From the NCBI GenBank assembly GCA_965221835.1, contig OZ244916.1:1674001-1738000 (forward strand): a stretch of DNA of 64,000 nucleotides, given 5' to 3'. The translations under genes were made by a program, and so were the position numbers. This DNA comes from Persebacter sp965221835. Lineage in GTDB: Bacteria > Pseudomonadota > Gammaproteobacteria > Tethybacterales > Persebacteraceae. The notes beneath the pieces were generated by a model. The model saw only the letters and a list, made by a program, of their open reading frames with translations. It did not search any database and was not told the DNA's origin. Positions 51,082-60,537 of this stretch are shown here, one piece after another (position 1 is the first letter of the stretch; every line of letters starts with the position of its first letter).

Positions 51082-51675
51082 ATGCCCGTCGCCCCGGAAA
51101 TTTTGGCGTTGTTTTGCCTGACCGAATTGGCATTTTCGGCGTCGCCGGGACCGGCGGTTTTAATGGTCGTTTCGCGCGCGATATCGGGCGGAATGGCGGC
51201 GGCGATGGCGGTTGCCGCCGGTGTTTTATGCGGAAATTTGCTGTATTTTGCTTTGTCCGCGACTGCAATCGGCGCGTTTTTGTTTGCGTTGCGGGAATGG
51301 TTTTTTGTCGTGCAATGGTGCGGGGCGGCGTATCTCGTTTATCTGGCGGGCGGGATGTTTTTCGGCAAGGGCGGCGAAAAAACCTCGCGCGCAAAGGCGT
51401 TCGGCGAAAGTTTAACGGCGCAACTTGCGAATCCGAAAACGATTATATTTTTCATCGCCTTTCTGCCGCTTTTTATCAATCCCGCAAAACCGGCGGGAAT
51501 ACAAGTTGCGGTTTTGGCGGCGGCATCTTTTTTGGTGGAGTTGTGCGTTTTATTTTGTTATGCGCTTGCCGCAAAACGATTCGCCGCCGCCCGCAACGGA
51601 AATATCGCCGCAAAAGCGGGCGCGATTTTATTGCTGTGCGCCGCCGCATCGCTGGCATTTATCGCCCCGGAATAA
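51082..51675 (+). CDS. LysE/RhtB-family amino acid exporter
   Basis: The 197-residue inner-membrane protein has about six helices. The N-terminal SASPGPAVLMVVSRAISGG motif and the mid-region LANPKTIIFFIAFLPLF are typical of the RhtB branch. AAAGGGC precedes the start. TACAAT near 50989 on the plus strand may be its -10 box. It would export amino acids such as homoserine or threonine, though the substrate is not readable. The 265-base gap before it otherwise holds the divergent atpG promoter region. Confidence 0.85.
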   Translation: MPVAPEILALFCLTELAFSASPGPAVLMVVSRAISGGMAAAMAVAAGVLCGNLLYFALSATAIGAFLFALREWFFVVQWCGAAYLVYLAGGMFFGKGGEKTSRAKAFGESLTAQLANPKTIIFFIAFLPLFINPAKPAGIQVAVLAAASFLVELCVLFCYALAAKRFAAARNGNIAAKAGAILLLCAAASLAFIAPE

Positions 51676-51718
51676 CCGCCCCGCCGAAGTTATTCGCCGA
51701 AAGACACCGCTGTGCTGG

Positions 51719-52021
51719 TCATTTTTGTGCCGCCGGTTTGCGTCGTTTGCCCGCAAATTCGTCAAAACTAATTCCGGCAATGCGCAAATACAGGGCATCG
51801 GGGCAGCAGTCAAAACCGTTCGGCCAGACAATTTCGCCGCATTGTCCGATGCGAAATCGGCGAAAATATGCGGGGTCGCGCAACGGGCGGGACATTTCGC
51901 CTTCCGAAAAAACGGCGGAACGCATATCCGCCGCACCGCAAACGCCGTCCGAAAACCGCGCGCAAATCCGAAAATCCCCTTCCGGACGGGCAGACAAAAG
52001 TTTGGGAAAATCTTTCATCAT
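51719..52021 (-). CDS. DUF2442-like small protein
   Basis: The 100-residue protein contains ARFSDGVCGAADMRSA, SRPLRDPAYFRRFRI and GEIVWPNGFDCCPDALYLR, the pattern of DUF2442 proteins. These are often paired with DUF4160 partners in toxin-antitoxin-like modules. No DUF4160 partner is seen here, so it may be a solitary copy. ATG 52021 or 52018 can serve as start. Confidence 0.75.
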   Translation of the reverse strand: MMKDFPKLLSARPEGDFRICARFSDGVCGAADMRSAVFSEGEMSRPLRDPAYFRRFRIGQCGEIVWPNGFDCCPDALYLRIAGISFDEFAGKRRKPAAQK

Positions 52022-52071
52022 TCCAAAGGCGCGATTGCATACAGCCGCTTGTTGATGCCCGCCCGCCGCAG

Positions 52072-52395
52072 TTATCCGCCGAACGACACCGCTGTGCCGG
52101 AGACGGAAACCATTAGCATTCCGCCGCCGCTGCCGACAACTTCGTAATCTATGTCAATTCCGACCACCGCATCCGCGCCGTATTCGCGGGCTTTCGCGCC
52201 CAAATCGTCAAAGGCGGCGGCGCGTGCGCGTTCCAACTCTTTTTCGTAAGCGGATGACCGCCCGCCGACAATGTCGCGGATTCCGGCGAAAATATCCTTA
52301 AAAATATTCACGCCGAGAATCGCCTCGCCGGCGACAACGCCGTGATATTTTTTGATAGTTTTGCCTTCCACCGAAGGCGTTGTCGTAAAAATCAT
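52072..52395 (-). CDS. YbjQ/UPF0145 family protein
   Basis: The 107-residue protein starts MIFTTTPSVEGKTIKKYHGVV in two parts behind AGGAGG. It holds GEAILGVNIFKDIFAGIRDI, GGRSSAYE and the YGADAVVGIDIDYEVVG segment typical of the YbjQ family. The family forms pentameric rings in known structures; its function is unknown. Confidence 0.9.
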   Translation of the reverse strand: MIFTTTPSVEGKTIKKYHGVVAGEAILGVNIFKDIFAGIRDIVGGRSSAYEKELERARAAAFDDLGAKAREYGADAVVGIDIDYEVVGSGGGMLMVSVSGTAVSFGG

Positions 52396-52588
52396 CGCAT
52401 TTCCTCCTGTCAAAAAATCCGATTATACCCCGCCGCCAACTTTTGACAATATTTTGCAAAGCGATACATTCCAAATCGCCGCCGCCGCCGGTTTGCGGAG
52501 ATTCGGCGGATTCGGCGGTTTTCGGACGCAACGGCGGGCGGTTTCTTTAATCTTGCAAAATGCTTGCGCTTGCGATTCCACATCGCTT

Positions 52589-53452
52589 TTATCTGACAGA
52601 ATCGTACGCCCGCACGACATCGCCTTTGCGAAAGCCGGGGATGCTGGTTGTGTTTTTTTCGGCGAGGGCGGCGTAATCTATTTCGCCGTATAAACGGGCG
52701 CGCACTTCGGCGTTTGCTGCGCGAAAAAGCATCCATTGTTTGTGTTTTTCGCAACGCGCGGGGTCGGTTTCGCGGCGCGAATAATCTTGCCATCCTTGCG
52801 ACGGCACGGCGAAATCAAACTCCTCGCGAAAAACGCGCAACGCCTCTCTTGTGTTGTTGTATTGATGCATAATAAAATCGGGATGCGAAATCGGCGGCGG
52901 CGAAAACAGGCGCAAGTTTTCGCGCACGGACGGCATGCGCGTCCAAACTTGAAATTCGGTGTTGACCGGATATCGTTCGCGTTTGTCCGTCCAAAACGAT
53001 TCGCGCGGCAATGCGGCGCGATATATCCAGCGAAAATCTCCATTCAAATTTTTGTGAATGAAATATTTGCGGAAAATGACCGGCACGATAAACGCGACGG
53101 TATCGGCGATTTGCGCCGCTTTGTTAAAAAATGCCGCCGCTGTTTTGCCGCGCGTACCAAACGGCGGATTGCCGACAACGACAATATCGCGGCGCGGTGC
53201 GGATAACTTTTGCCGCCATTGCAAAAAATCGGCGGACGCAAACTCCGCGCGGCGAGGCGCGATATCCAAACCGATTCGTGCGGCGGCGGCGGGAAATAAA
53301 TCGTAAAACGCGCCGTCTCCCGCACCGGGTTCAATAAAACACAAATCGCACGCGCCTTTTCCGGTCAGTTCGCGCAATACCGGCAGCAAACTTATCCAGC
53401 ACAAATGCGCGACATGCGGGCGGGTGAAAAATTGGTCCAACTGCGGTTTCAT
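52589..53452 (-). CDS. SAM-dependent N6-type DNA methyltransferase, apparently without a nuclease partner
   Basis: The 287-residue protein starts MKPQLDQFFTRPHVA at 53452, overlapping the mlaB stop by ATGA. Motif I is IEPGAGDGAFYDLF and motif IV is VVGNPPFGTRGK, which mark an amino-methyltransferase acting on adenine or cytosine N4. No restriction gene is adjacent. It is physically the last gene of the mla operon, so its expression is tied to envelope lipid transport genes. Its target could also be RNA or protein. Confidence 0.7.
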   Translation of the reverse strand: MKPQLDQFFTRPHVAHLCWISLLPVLRELTGKGACDLCFIEPGAGDGAFYDLFPAAAARIGLDIAPRRAEFASADFLQWRQKLSAPRRDIVVVGNPPFGTRGKTAAAFFNKAAQIADTVAFIVPVIFRKYFIHKNLNGDFRWIYRAALPRESFWTDKRERYPVNTEFQVWTRMPSVRENLRLFSPPPISHPDFIMHQYNNTREALRVFREEFDFAVPSQGWQDYSRRETDPARCEKHKQWMLFRAANAEVRARLYGEIDYAALAEKNTTSIPGFRKGDVVRAYDSVR

Positions 53453-53739
53453 TCGCCGGATTTTGTTGCGACAATTTCGGGCAGCGTTTTTTCTAACTGA
53501 TAAACTTGAATCAGTTTGCGCAGATGCGGCGGCACGGATGGAAAATGCAAGCGGCGATTGTGCGAGGCGGCGCACCGGTACCACGCCAAAATCGCGCATA
53601 CCGCAGGCGTGCCGCCGTCCGTTAAATTTTCGGTGTGAATCGTAATGTCATCTTCGGCGGCGGCAATTTTTTCTTTTCCTTCCGCAATGCGAATCGCCGC
53701 ATCGGCGAAAGAAAACGCCGCCGGATAATAGTCGCTCAT
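53449..53739 (-). CDS. mlaB: STAS-domain protein of the Mla system
   Basis: The 96-residue protein lies in the mlaB position, right after mlaC with ATGA overlap. It has a short STAS-like beta-alpha pattern with ITIHTENLTDGGTPAVCAIL and HFPSVPPHLRKLI near the end. MlaB binds MlaF and stabilises the transporter. The sequence is divergent, so the name leans on position. Confidence 0.8.
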   Translation of the reverse strand: MSDYYPAAFSFADAAIRIAEGKEKIAAAEDDITIHTENLTDGGTPAVCAILAWYRCAASHNRRLHFPSVPPHLRKLIQVYQLEKTLPEIVATKSGE

Positions 53740-54362
53740 TTGTCCGCCAGCGTTTCCAGCCGCTTCGCAAGTCCCGCCGTGCCTTCTTTTTTGGCGATTT
53801 GCGCGAACTGCCGCCGGTAGGTATCCAGCAAACTGATTTTTTCCACCAGCACATCGGTGATTTTCATCGCGCCGTTTTTTTCGTAAAAAATATAATCTAT
53901 GCGCGCCGTTTTGTCGCCGTCCCGCACTTCCACGCCGACCAGAACCGTGTTGTCGCCGCGCAGTTTAGATTCGATGAGGACGACTTTTTGGTCGGAGTAG
54001 CGCGACAATACTTTGGCGTAAGTGTCTTCCAAAATTTTGCGAAACGCCGCGATAATGCGTTCTTTTTCGTCATCTTTTGCGCGCCGCCAATATTTTCCGG
54101 TTGCCTGTCCGGCGAGGCGGCGATAATCTATAATCGGCGATAACTCTTTGCGAATTAGTTCCAGCGTGTTTTCGGGCGTTAGCAAATCGCCGTCTTTGAG
54201 GGCGCGTACTTCGGATATGATTGCGTCATTGCGCACCGCCAGATCTTTTCCGATTTCTTCGGGCGGCGGGGCGGCGGCAGCGGAAAAAATCGCGGCGAGA
54301 CAAATCGGGGCGGCGAAAAGACGCAATACGCCCGCGATTTTTTGCAAAAAGATGTTGCGCAT
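53736..54362 (-). CDS. mlaC: Periplasmic phospholipid-binding protein MlaC
   Basis: The 208-residue protein has a signal peptide ending FSAAAA and the MlaC core: ELSPIIDYRRLAGQATGKYW and EDTYAKVLSRYSDQKVV, then ITDVLVEKISLLDTYRRQF. It ferries phospholipid between the outer-membrane MlaA complex and MlaFEDB. GGAGA precedes the start, and mlaB overlaps its stop. Confidence 0.92.
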   Translation of the reverse strand: MRNIFLQKIAGVLRLFAAPICLAAIFSAAAAPPPEEIGKDLAVRNDAIISEVRALKDGDLLTPENTLELIRKELSPIIDYRRLAGQATGKYWRRAKDDEKERIIAAFRKILEDTYAKVLSRYSDQKVVLIESKLRGDNTVLVGVEVRDGDKTARIDYIFYEKNGAMKITDVLVEKISLLDTYRRQFAQIAKKEGTAGLAKRLETLADK

Positions 54363-54365
54363 TGG

Positions 54366-54830
54366 TTATTCTCCGGCGTTGTCAAATAAAAACTTGCTGA
54401 GTAAATGTTCTAGAACAATTGCCGAATTGCCGATTACGATTTGCCCGGGTTTTAAGTTGTCTTCTGCACCGCCGGGATTGATGGCGATGTATTGACCGCC
54501 GAGTAAGTTGCTGGAAACGATGGAAAAAATTGAATCGGCGGGAAAGGCGTATTCGTCTTCTATGACCATCTTTACTTCGGCAATAAACTCGTCGTCGTTA
54601 AATGTGATTTCTTGAACTTGTCCGACCCGCACGCCCGCACTTTTGACCGGTGCGCGCGGCGGCAACGCACCGATTTGTTCAAATTGGACGCGAATAACAT
54701 AGCCGCTGCCGCCGGTAATATCGGCGATTCCGGCGGCGCGTAAGGCGAGAAAAATGGTGCAAAGCAACGCGCCGGTGACAAACAACCCGACAATAAAATC
54801 CAGCCGATGACGCGAATCCATTACCCGCAT
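54366..54830 (-). CDS. mlaD: MCE-domain protein MlaD
   Basis: The 154-residue protein has one N-terminal membrane helix (FIVGLFVTGALLCTIFLAL), then a single MCE domain with VRVGQVQEITFNDDEF and SSNLLGGQYIAINPGG. MlaD forms the hexameric ring that receives lipids from MlaC. GGAGG is placed well before ATG 54830. Order mlaE-mlaD-mlaC is kept. Confidence 0.93.
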   Translation of the reverse strand: MRVMDSRHRLDFIVGLFVTGALLCTIFLALRAAGIADITGGSGYVIRVQFEQIGALPPRAPVKSAGVRVGQVQEITFNDDEFIAEVKMVIEDEYAFPADSIFSIVSSNLLGGQYIAINPGGAEDNLKPGQIVIGNSAIVLEHLLSKFLFDNAGE

Positions 54831-54849
54831 AAATATCCTCCGATGGCGT

Positions 54850-55677
54850 TTATTCTACCATAAATGCGGTAAGTACAAAATTGGCACCTAACACCGCCAG
54901 CGATCCTTTAATGACCGTGCGGGTTGTTGCGTTTGCGACTCCTTCGGCGGTCGGAACGCAATGATACCCTTCGTATACCGCAATGCAAACCGAAATAAAA
55001 CCGAACGCCGCGCCCTTCCATATTCCAAAAACAAAATCATCGTAAAACTTCACCCATTGCTGCATCACCGACCAAAAAACGCCGGAATCGATTCCGATTT
55101 GCGGCACTGCAATCAGATAAGCACCGCCGATTCCGACCGCATCAAAATATATTGTAAGCAGCGGCAACGCGATAACGCCCGCCCACAAACGCGGACTGAG
55201 TTCGCGGGCGACAGGGTCTACCGCCATCATTTCCATCGCCAGAATTTGTTCGCTGGATTTTTTCAGCCCGATAGCGGCGGTCATGGAAGTGCAGGCGCAA
55301 CCGACAAACAGCAAACCGGCGCAAACCGGCCCGAGTTCGCGAAAAATTGTTAACGCAACTCCGGCACCGATAAACTCGGTTTGCCCGTAGCGATTGAGCA
55401 ATACATAAAATTGCAATCCCAACACAAAACCGACAAACAAACCGGAAATGAGAATGATAATCAGCGTGTTGACGCCGGCGAAGCGGATGTGTTGCAAAAT
55501 CAGACGCGGACGGTGCAACGCCATTCCGCTGCGAAAAATGACTTGAGCGACAAATCGCGCACCGCCGCCCAGATGAATCATCGCTTCCACGAATGGCCAG
55601 CCGATGCGGCGGAGGGCACCGCCGACACTTTCGTCACGGCGGTCAAGGGCGGATTTGACCGGCGGCGGGGCGTTCAT
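54850..55677 (-). CDS. mlaE: Inner-membrane permease MlaE
   Basis: The 275-residue permease has about five helices. The family pattern is IILISGLFVGFVLGLQ, RELGPVCAGLLFVG and EQILAMEMMAVDPVARE, plus a second GIDSGVFWS segment. It pairs with MlaF as the ABC transporter core for phospholipid trafficking. The start overlaps the mlaF stop by ATGA. Confidence 0.95.
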   Translation of the reverse strand: MNAPPPVKSALDRRDESVGGALRRIGWPFVEAMIHLGGGARFVAQVIFRSGMALHRPRLILQHIRFAGVNTLIIILISGLFVGFVLGLQFYVLLNRYGQTEFIGAGVALTIFRELGPVCAGLLFVGCACTSMTAAIGLKKSSEQILAMEMMAVDPVARELSPRLWAGVIALPLLTIYFDAVGIGGAYLIAVPQIGIDSGVFWSVMQQWVKFYDDFVFGIWKGAAFGFISVCIAVYEGYHCVPTAEGVANATTRTVIKGSLAVLGANFVLTAFMVE

Positions 55678-56471
55678 AACCGCAAATCGTCCGCCAGAGA
55701 CGGCGCTTTTTGATGAAACGGCAGCGGACCGTCAATTTCGGCATTGACAAACTGCCGCACTTTCGGCGAAGGGGAGTTTTGCATTTCTTCGGGCGTGCCT
55801 TGTGCGACAAGTTGCCCGTTCCACAGAAGATAAACATAATCCACGATGCGAAAAGTTTCGGCAATATCGTGCGTGACAATCAGCGAAGTCGCGCCGAGGG
55901 CGTCGTTCAAAAGATGAATTAGTCGCGCCGTGATGGACAGCGAAATCGGATCCAATCCGGCGAATGGTTCGTCGTATAAAATCAGTTTCGGATCCATCGC
56001 TACGGCGCGTGCTAACCCGATTCGCCGCTGCATTCCGCCGGACAATTCGGACGGAAAAAGCCGCGCCGAACCGCGCAATCCGACGCTTTCCAACTTTAAC
56101 ATAACGATATCTTGCAACATTTCGGGCGGCAGTTTCCAGTGTTCGCGCAACGGAAAAGCGACATTGTCAAACACCGACAAATCGGTGAACAATCCGCCGT
56201 ATTGAAATAAAACGCCCATTTCGCGCCGCAATTCGTTCATTTCGCGCCGCGAAACGGCGGACGGGTCGCGCCCTAAAACGCGCAGTTTGCCGCGGTCGGG
56301 AAATACCTGCCCGGAAATGTTGCGCAATAAAGTCGTTTTGCCGCTGCCGCTGCCGCCGACCAATGCAACCATCCGCCCGTACGGAATAGTAAAAGAAATA
56401 TCGCGCAAAATCGCCCGCCGCGGATCGTAGGCGAATGAAATATTTTGGATTTCCAGCGCGTTTTCGGACAT
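55674..56471 (-). CDS. mlaF: ABC transporter ATPase MlaF
   Basis: The 265-residue ATPase has Walker A GGSGSGKTTLL, Q-loop FQYGGLFTDLS, signature LSGGMQRR, Walker B LILYDEPFAGLDP and H-loop VTHD. It is first in mlaFEDCB. A TATAAT on the minus strand at 56502-56497 lies 25 bases before the ATG. The divergent priA gene starts 77 bases away. Confidence 0.95.
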   Translation of the reverse strand: MSENALEIQNISFAYDPRRAILRDISFTIPYGRMVALVGGSGSGKTTLLRNISGQVFPDRGKLRVLGRDPSAVSRREMNELRREMGVLFQYGGLFTDLSVFDNVAFPLREHWKLPPEMLQDIVMLKLESVGLRGSARLFPSELSGGMQRRIGLARAVAMDPKLILYDEPFAGLDPISLSITARLIHLLNDALGATSLIVTHDIAETFRIVDYVYLLWNGQLVAQGTPEEMQNSPSPKVRQFVNAEIDGPLPFHQKAPSLADDLRL

Positions 56472-56547
56472 TGATAAAATTCTTTGCGGTTTGCGGATTA
56501 TAGCGCATAACCCCGCCGCCGCGTTATAATTCGCATTTTCGCCGCCG
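56472..56547. promoter_or_regulatory. Divergent promoter region mlaF / priA
   Basis: Minus-strand TATAAT at 56502-56497 faces mlaF, and plus-strand TATAAT at 56525-56530 faces priA. The two boxes are separated by 22 bases. Confidence 0.55.
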
Positions 56548-58677
56548 ATGATAGTTTCCGTTGCCGTCAATGTGCCGGCGCATCAACTTTTTGATTACGC
56601 CGCCCCGGATGGAGAATCGCTTCTGGGACGGCGCGTACGCGTACCGTTCGGTACGCGCAAAATGGTCGGCGTAATAATGGCGGAAAGCGAAACTTCATCC
56701 GCGCCGCCGCATGTCAAAATTAAAACTGTGGCGGAAGTGTATGCCGATATGCCGCCGCTGCCGTCCGCGACATTGGATTTAATTCGTTTTTGCGCTTCGT
56801 ATTATCACGCGCCTATCGGGGCGGTTGCCGCCGCCGCATTGCCGATTGCATTTCGCCGTGCGACTTTGTCGCGTTTGCCGCACGGATTTCGGCGGTGCGG
56901 AGAATTGCCGCCGCGCGGCGAAAAAGCGGCGGCAGTTTGGGCATTTTTGCAAAACGGCGACTGTTTTCCGGCGGCGACAATTCAAAAAGCGACCGGCGCA
57001 TCGGCGGAAGTTTTGCGGCGAATGACACAAAACGGATTTCTTCTTCGCGAAACTTATTTTCCGCCGCCGTCCGCCGCATTGCCGGAAACGCCGCCCGCAC
57101 AAACCGCCGAACAAAAAACGGCAACGGCGGCAATACAAATGACGGGCGGATTTGCGCCGTATCTTTTGTTCGGCGAAACCGGTTCCGGCAAAACCGAAGT
57201 GTATTTGCGTCTGACCGAAAAAGCGTTGGCGGCAGGCGGAAAAGTGCTGATTCTTACGCCCGAAATTCATCTGACGCCGCAGTTGGAAGAGGCGTTTGCG
57301 CGGCGATTTCCGGCGCGACGGTTGTGCGTTTTGCATAGCGCATTGACGGACGGCGAACGCGCCCGCCGATGGCTGGCGGCGTTGTGCGGCAAGGCGGATG
57401 TCGTTCTCGGTACGCGGTTGGCAGTATTTACGCCGCTGCCCGGATTGCGTTTGATTGTCGTGGACGAAGAACACGACGATTCTTACAAACAGGATGAAGG
57501 CGTTATTTTTTCGGCGCGCGACATTGCGGTATGGCGGGCGCGGCGCGAAAAAACGCCGCTGGTATGCGGTTCGGCGACTCCTTCGCTGGAAAGTTATGAA
57601 AATGCGCGGCGCGGACGTTATCAATTGTTGCGGATGCGAACGCGCGCACGGGCGGGCAATTTAGAAAAAGCGTTGGCGAAAGAAGACGGTCCGCTGTTTC
57701 ACGGAATGTCGCAACAATTTTTGGCGGAACTGGATGCGGCGATTAAAAACGAAAAACAGGCGATGGTATTTGTCAACCGGCGCGGTTATTCGCCGATGCT
57801 GATTTGCCGCCGTTGCCGCTGGACGGCGATGTGTCGCGCTTGCGAGGCGCGAATGACTTGGCACCGGCGGCGCGGGGCGTTGTTGTGTCACCGGTGCGGC
57901 GCATCCGCCCCGCCGCCGCCGAAATGCGAATCGTGCGGCGGCGAAATGATTGCACGCGGAATCGGCACGCAGCGAATAGAAGAAGCATTAAACGCGCGTT
58001 TTGCGCCGTTGCGGGCGGTGCGATTGGACAGCGATGCGCTATCACGGCGCGAAAGTTTTGCGGCAATGCGCGATGAAATCGCTTCCGGTGCGGCGCGTTT
58101 GCTGGTCGGCACGCAAATTATCGCAAAAGGGCACAACTTTCCCCGCTTGTCGTTTATCGGCGTTTTGAATGCGGACGCCGGATTGTGGTCGGCGGATTTT
58201 CGGGCGGAGGAGCGATTGCTGATTCTTTTGCGGCAAGTTATCGGACGCGGTACGCGCAACCGCGACGGCTGCCGGGTTTTGATTCAAACGGCGAATCCGA
58301 CTCATCCGTTTTATCGCGATTTGATGGCGGACGATTTGGAAGAATGCTGGCGGCGGATTGCCGAAGAACGGCGGCGCGCGCGTTTTCCGCCGTTTTCGTA
58401 TTGCGCGTTGTTGCGAGCGTCTGCGCCGTCTGATGCGATTTTGCGGAAGTTTTTTGTTGCGGCGAAGAGGGCGGCGAAAGACATTTGCCCGCCGCAAGTT
58501 TTGCTTTTTGACCCGGCACCGTCCGCCGTGGCGAAACGCGCGAATCGCCATCGCTGGCAGTTGCTGATTCAATCCGATTCGCGGGCGGCATTGCATCGTT
58601 TTCTCGCGGAATGGCGACAAAAAATGCCCCCCGCCGCCGCCCGCTGGAGTTTTGATGTAGACCCGCTTTCTATCTAA
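56548..58677 (+). CDS. priA: Primosomal replication-restart helicase PriA
   Basis: The 709-residue helicase restarts stalled forks. The N-terminal DNA-binding domain is followed by Walker A LLFGETGSGKTEVYL and the DEAH-like VDEEHDDSYKQDEG. The zinc-binding insert has CRRC, CRACEAR, CHRCG and CESCGGE, then the C-terminal motifs VGTQIIAKGHNFP and QVIGRGTRN. All eight zinc cysteines appear present. Length is normal. Confidence 0.95.
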   Translation: MIVSVAVNVPAHQLFDYAAPDGESLLGRRVRVPFGTRKMVGVIMAESETSSAPPHVKIKTVAEVYADMPPLPSATLDLIRFCASYYHAPIGAVAAAALPIAFRRATLSRLPHGFRRCGELPPRGEKAAAVWAFLQNGDCFPAATIQKATGASAEVLRRMTQNGFLLRETYFPPPSAALPETPPAQTAEQKTATAAIQMTGGFAPYLLFGETGSGKTEVYLRLTEKALAAGGKVLILTPEIHLTPQLEEAFARRFPARRLCVLHSALTDGERARRWLAALCGKADVVLGTRLAVFTPLPGLRLIVVDEEHDDSYKQDEGVIFSARDIAVWRARREKTPLVCGSATPSLESYENARRGRYQLLRMRTRARAGNLEKALAKEDGPLFHGMSQQFLAELDAAIKNEKQAMVFVNRRGYSPMLICRRCRWTAMCRACEARMTWHRRRGALLCHRCGASAPPPPKCESCGGEMIARGIGTQRIEEALNARFAPLRAVRLDSDALSRRESFAAMRDEIASGAARLLVGTQIIAKGHNFPRLSFIGVLNADAGLWSADFRAEERLLILLRQVIGRGTRNRDGCRVLIQTANPTHPFYRDLMADDLEECWRRIAEERRRARFPPFSYCALLRASAPSDAILRKFFVAAKRAAKDICPPQVLLFDPAPSAVAKRANRHRWQLLIQSDSRAALHRFLAEWRQKMPPAAARWSFDVDPLSI

Positions 58678-58693
58678 ATAAATTTACAATTCC

Positions 58694-58974
58694 CGCGAAC
58701 GCGGAGGAATTCCGCCGAAAATAAATTTACAATTTCCGCGAAAATAAATTTACGCCTCGCCCCCGACATTTGTCGGGGGCGAAATCAGCCGCAGCAGTTT
58801 ACTGCTGCAAAACCCGGCATTTTCCGCGAACGATAGATTGCGGCGGGAAGGCGGAAATTGCGGGGCGGAGTAAACTCCGCCGTACTTGTTTCGCCCCCGA
58901 CAAATGTCAGGGGCGAGTAAAAAACGCGAACGCGGAGGAATTCCGCCGAAAATAAAATTTACCATTTCCGCGAA
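58694..58974. repeat. Composite element: inverted double hairpins inside direct repeats
   Basis: Outer direct repeats of about 50 bases (CGCGAACGCGGAGGAATTCC and onward) lie at 58694-58743 and 58925-58974. Inside are two inverted copies of a double hairpin. The first has stem GCCCCCGACA/TGTCGGGGGC at 58759-58780, then GCAGCAGT/ACTGCTGC at 58791-58808. The second, inverted, has GGCGGAGT/ACTCCGCC at 58864-58881 and a matching C-rich hairpin at 58892-58915. It looks like a non-coding mobile or REP-type element. The rest of the 601-base gap (58678-59278) holds no gene I recognise. Confidence 0.75.
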
Positions 58975-59278
58975 CGCCGGAATCTCCGATTTTCATCGGA
59001 ATGGAAGCGAAAAAATTGGCAGATTCGCCGCTATGCCTTTGTTTTCGGCGGGGTACGGATTTTTGCACAATTTCTGTGCATAACTTTGTTTATAAATGCC
59101 GTTTCATCGCCTGATTCCGCCCCCTCCGTGTTTTTGTTGCAGGATTAATCAGTTTTGTAAAACGCCCGAAAAACAATACTATAAATGAGATGAAAGAATT
59201 TGCGAATTGCGATTTTTATTTTTATAATGCAAATTGTGCAATACTTGCAGTTTCTTATCACATAAAAGGCGCGAAAAT

Positions 59279-60496
59279 ATGGATTTATTGACCAAATCGG
59301 AGAATACATCGCTGTCGGTCGGCGTTTTTTTAGCCGCCGCCCGCCGGACGGTGGAAAACGAATTTCCCGCCCGCTGGATTGCCGGCGAAGTGGCGAATTT
59401 TACCCGTGCCGCTTCCGGACATTGGTATTTTGTTTTGCGCGATTCCGATGCGCAAGTAGATTGCGTGATGCTGAAACGTTATAACGGTTTATTGCCCGCC
59501 CCGCCCGCCGAAGGAGATGCCGTGGAAATATTGGCACAGGCGAGTATTTATCCGCCGCGCGGACGATTTCAACTTCTTGCGCGGTTTTTGCGACATACCG
59601 GCGACGGACAATTGCATCAACTTTATGCCCGCCGCAAACGCGAATGGGACGCGCGCGGATGGTTTTCGTCCGCCGCGAAAAAATCGCCGCCGGTGTCGCC
59701 GCATGTTATCGGAGTCGTCGGTTCCACTGCCGGGGCGGCGGTGCGCGATGTGTTGCGTACACTCAAAATGCGAATGCCGTCCATTTCCGTAGTTGTCTAT
59801 CCCGCCCCCGCACAAGGGGCGGATGCCGCCGCTAAAATTGCCGCCGCTATTCGCATTGCAAACCGCCGCAGCGAATGCGAAACGATTCTTGTCGTACGCG
59901 GCGGCGGCGGAATTGAAGATTTGTGGGCGTATAACGAAGAAGAAACTGTTGCCGCGATTGTGGAATCGCGTTTGCCCGTTATTACCGGAATCGGGCATGA
60001 AATTGACGAAACCCTCGCCGACCTCGCCGCCGATGTACGCGCCCCGACTCCGACCGGTGCGGCGGTACTTGCCGCGCCCGATGTGCGGGAGTTGCGCGGT
60101 GTTTTGCGCGTTGCCGCCGAAAACTTTCGCCGCGCCGCCGTTCGTGATTTTCGCGACCGCGGTCAGCGGCTGGATTGGGCGGCGGCGGCATTGTCGCGTC
60201 CGTCCGCGTTGTTGCAAAGCAAAATTGCCGCTTTGCAAAATGCCGCAACGCGATTTGTTGCGGCGGCGGCACGGCGAACGGAAAACGCCGATTCCCGTTT
60301 GAATCGCGCCGCCGCCGTTTTGCGTGCGTGCGACCCGAAACACACACTCGCGCGCGGATATAGCATTGTCCGCGATTCGGCGGGCGCGATTGTTGCGGAC
60401 GGCGGCGCATTGCGCGGCGGCGACGAATTGAATCTGACTTTTGCCTGCGGCGATGCGCGCGCGATTGTCCGCGATTCTACCGGCGCAAAAAAATAA
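59279..60496 (+). CDS. xseA: Exodeoxyribonuclease VII large subunit
   Basis: The 405-residue subunit starts MDLLTKSENTSLSVGVFL behind AAAAGG. It has an OB-fold N-terminal domain (WIAGEVANFTRAASGHWYF), the catalytic core with VVRGGGGIEDLWAYNEE and TGIGHEIDETLADLAADVRAPTPTGAA in two parts, and a long helical region. The C-terminal LARGYSIVRD motif is present. With XseB it degrades single-stranded DNA. xseB is not in the window. Confidence 0.95.
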   Translation: MDLLTKSENTSLSVGVFLAAARRTVENEFPARWIAGEVANFTRAASGHWYFVLRDSDAQVDCVMLKRYNGLLPAPPAEGDAVEILAQASIYPPRGRFQLLARFLRHTGDGQLHQLYARRKREWDARGWFSSAAKKSPPVSPHVIGVVGSTAGAAVRDVLRTLKMRMPSISVVVYPAPAQGADAAAKIAAAIRIANRRSECETILVVRGGGGIEDLWAYNEEETVAAIVESRLPVITGIGHEIDETLADLAADVRAPTPTGAAVLAAPDVRELRGVLRVAAENFRRAAVRDFRDRGQRLDWAAAALSRPSALLQSKIAALQNAATRFVAAAARRTENADSRLNRAAAVLRACDPKHTLARGYSIVRDSAGAIVADGGALRGGDELNLTFACGDARAIVRDSTGAKK

Positions 60497-60537
60497 CTTT
60501 CGGCAAAATGTTTGCCGTTTCCGCCGCAAAAATGCGC

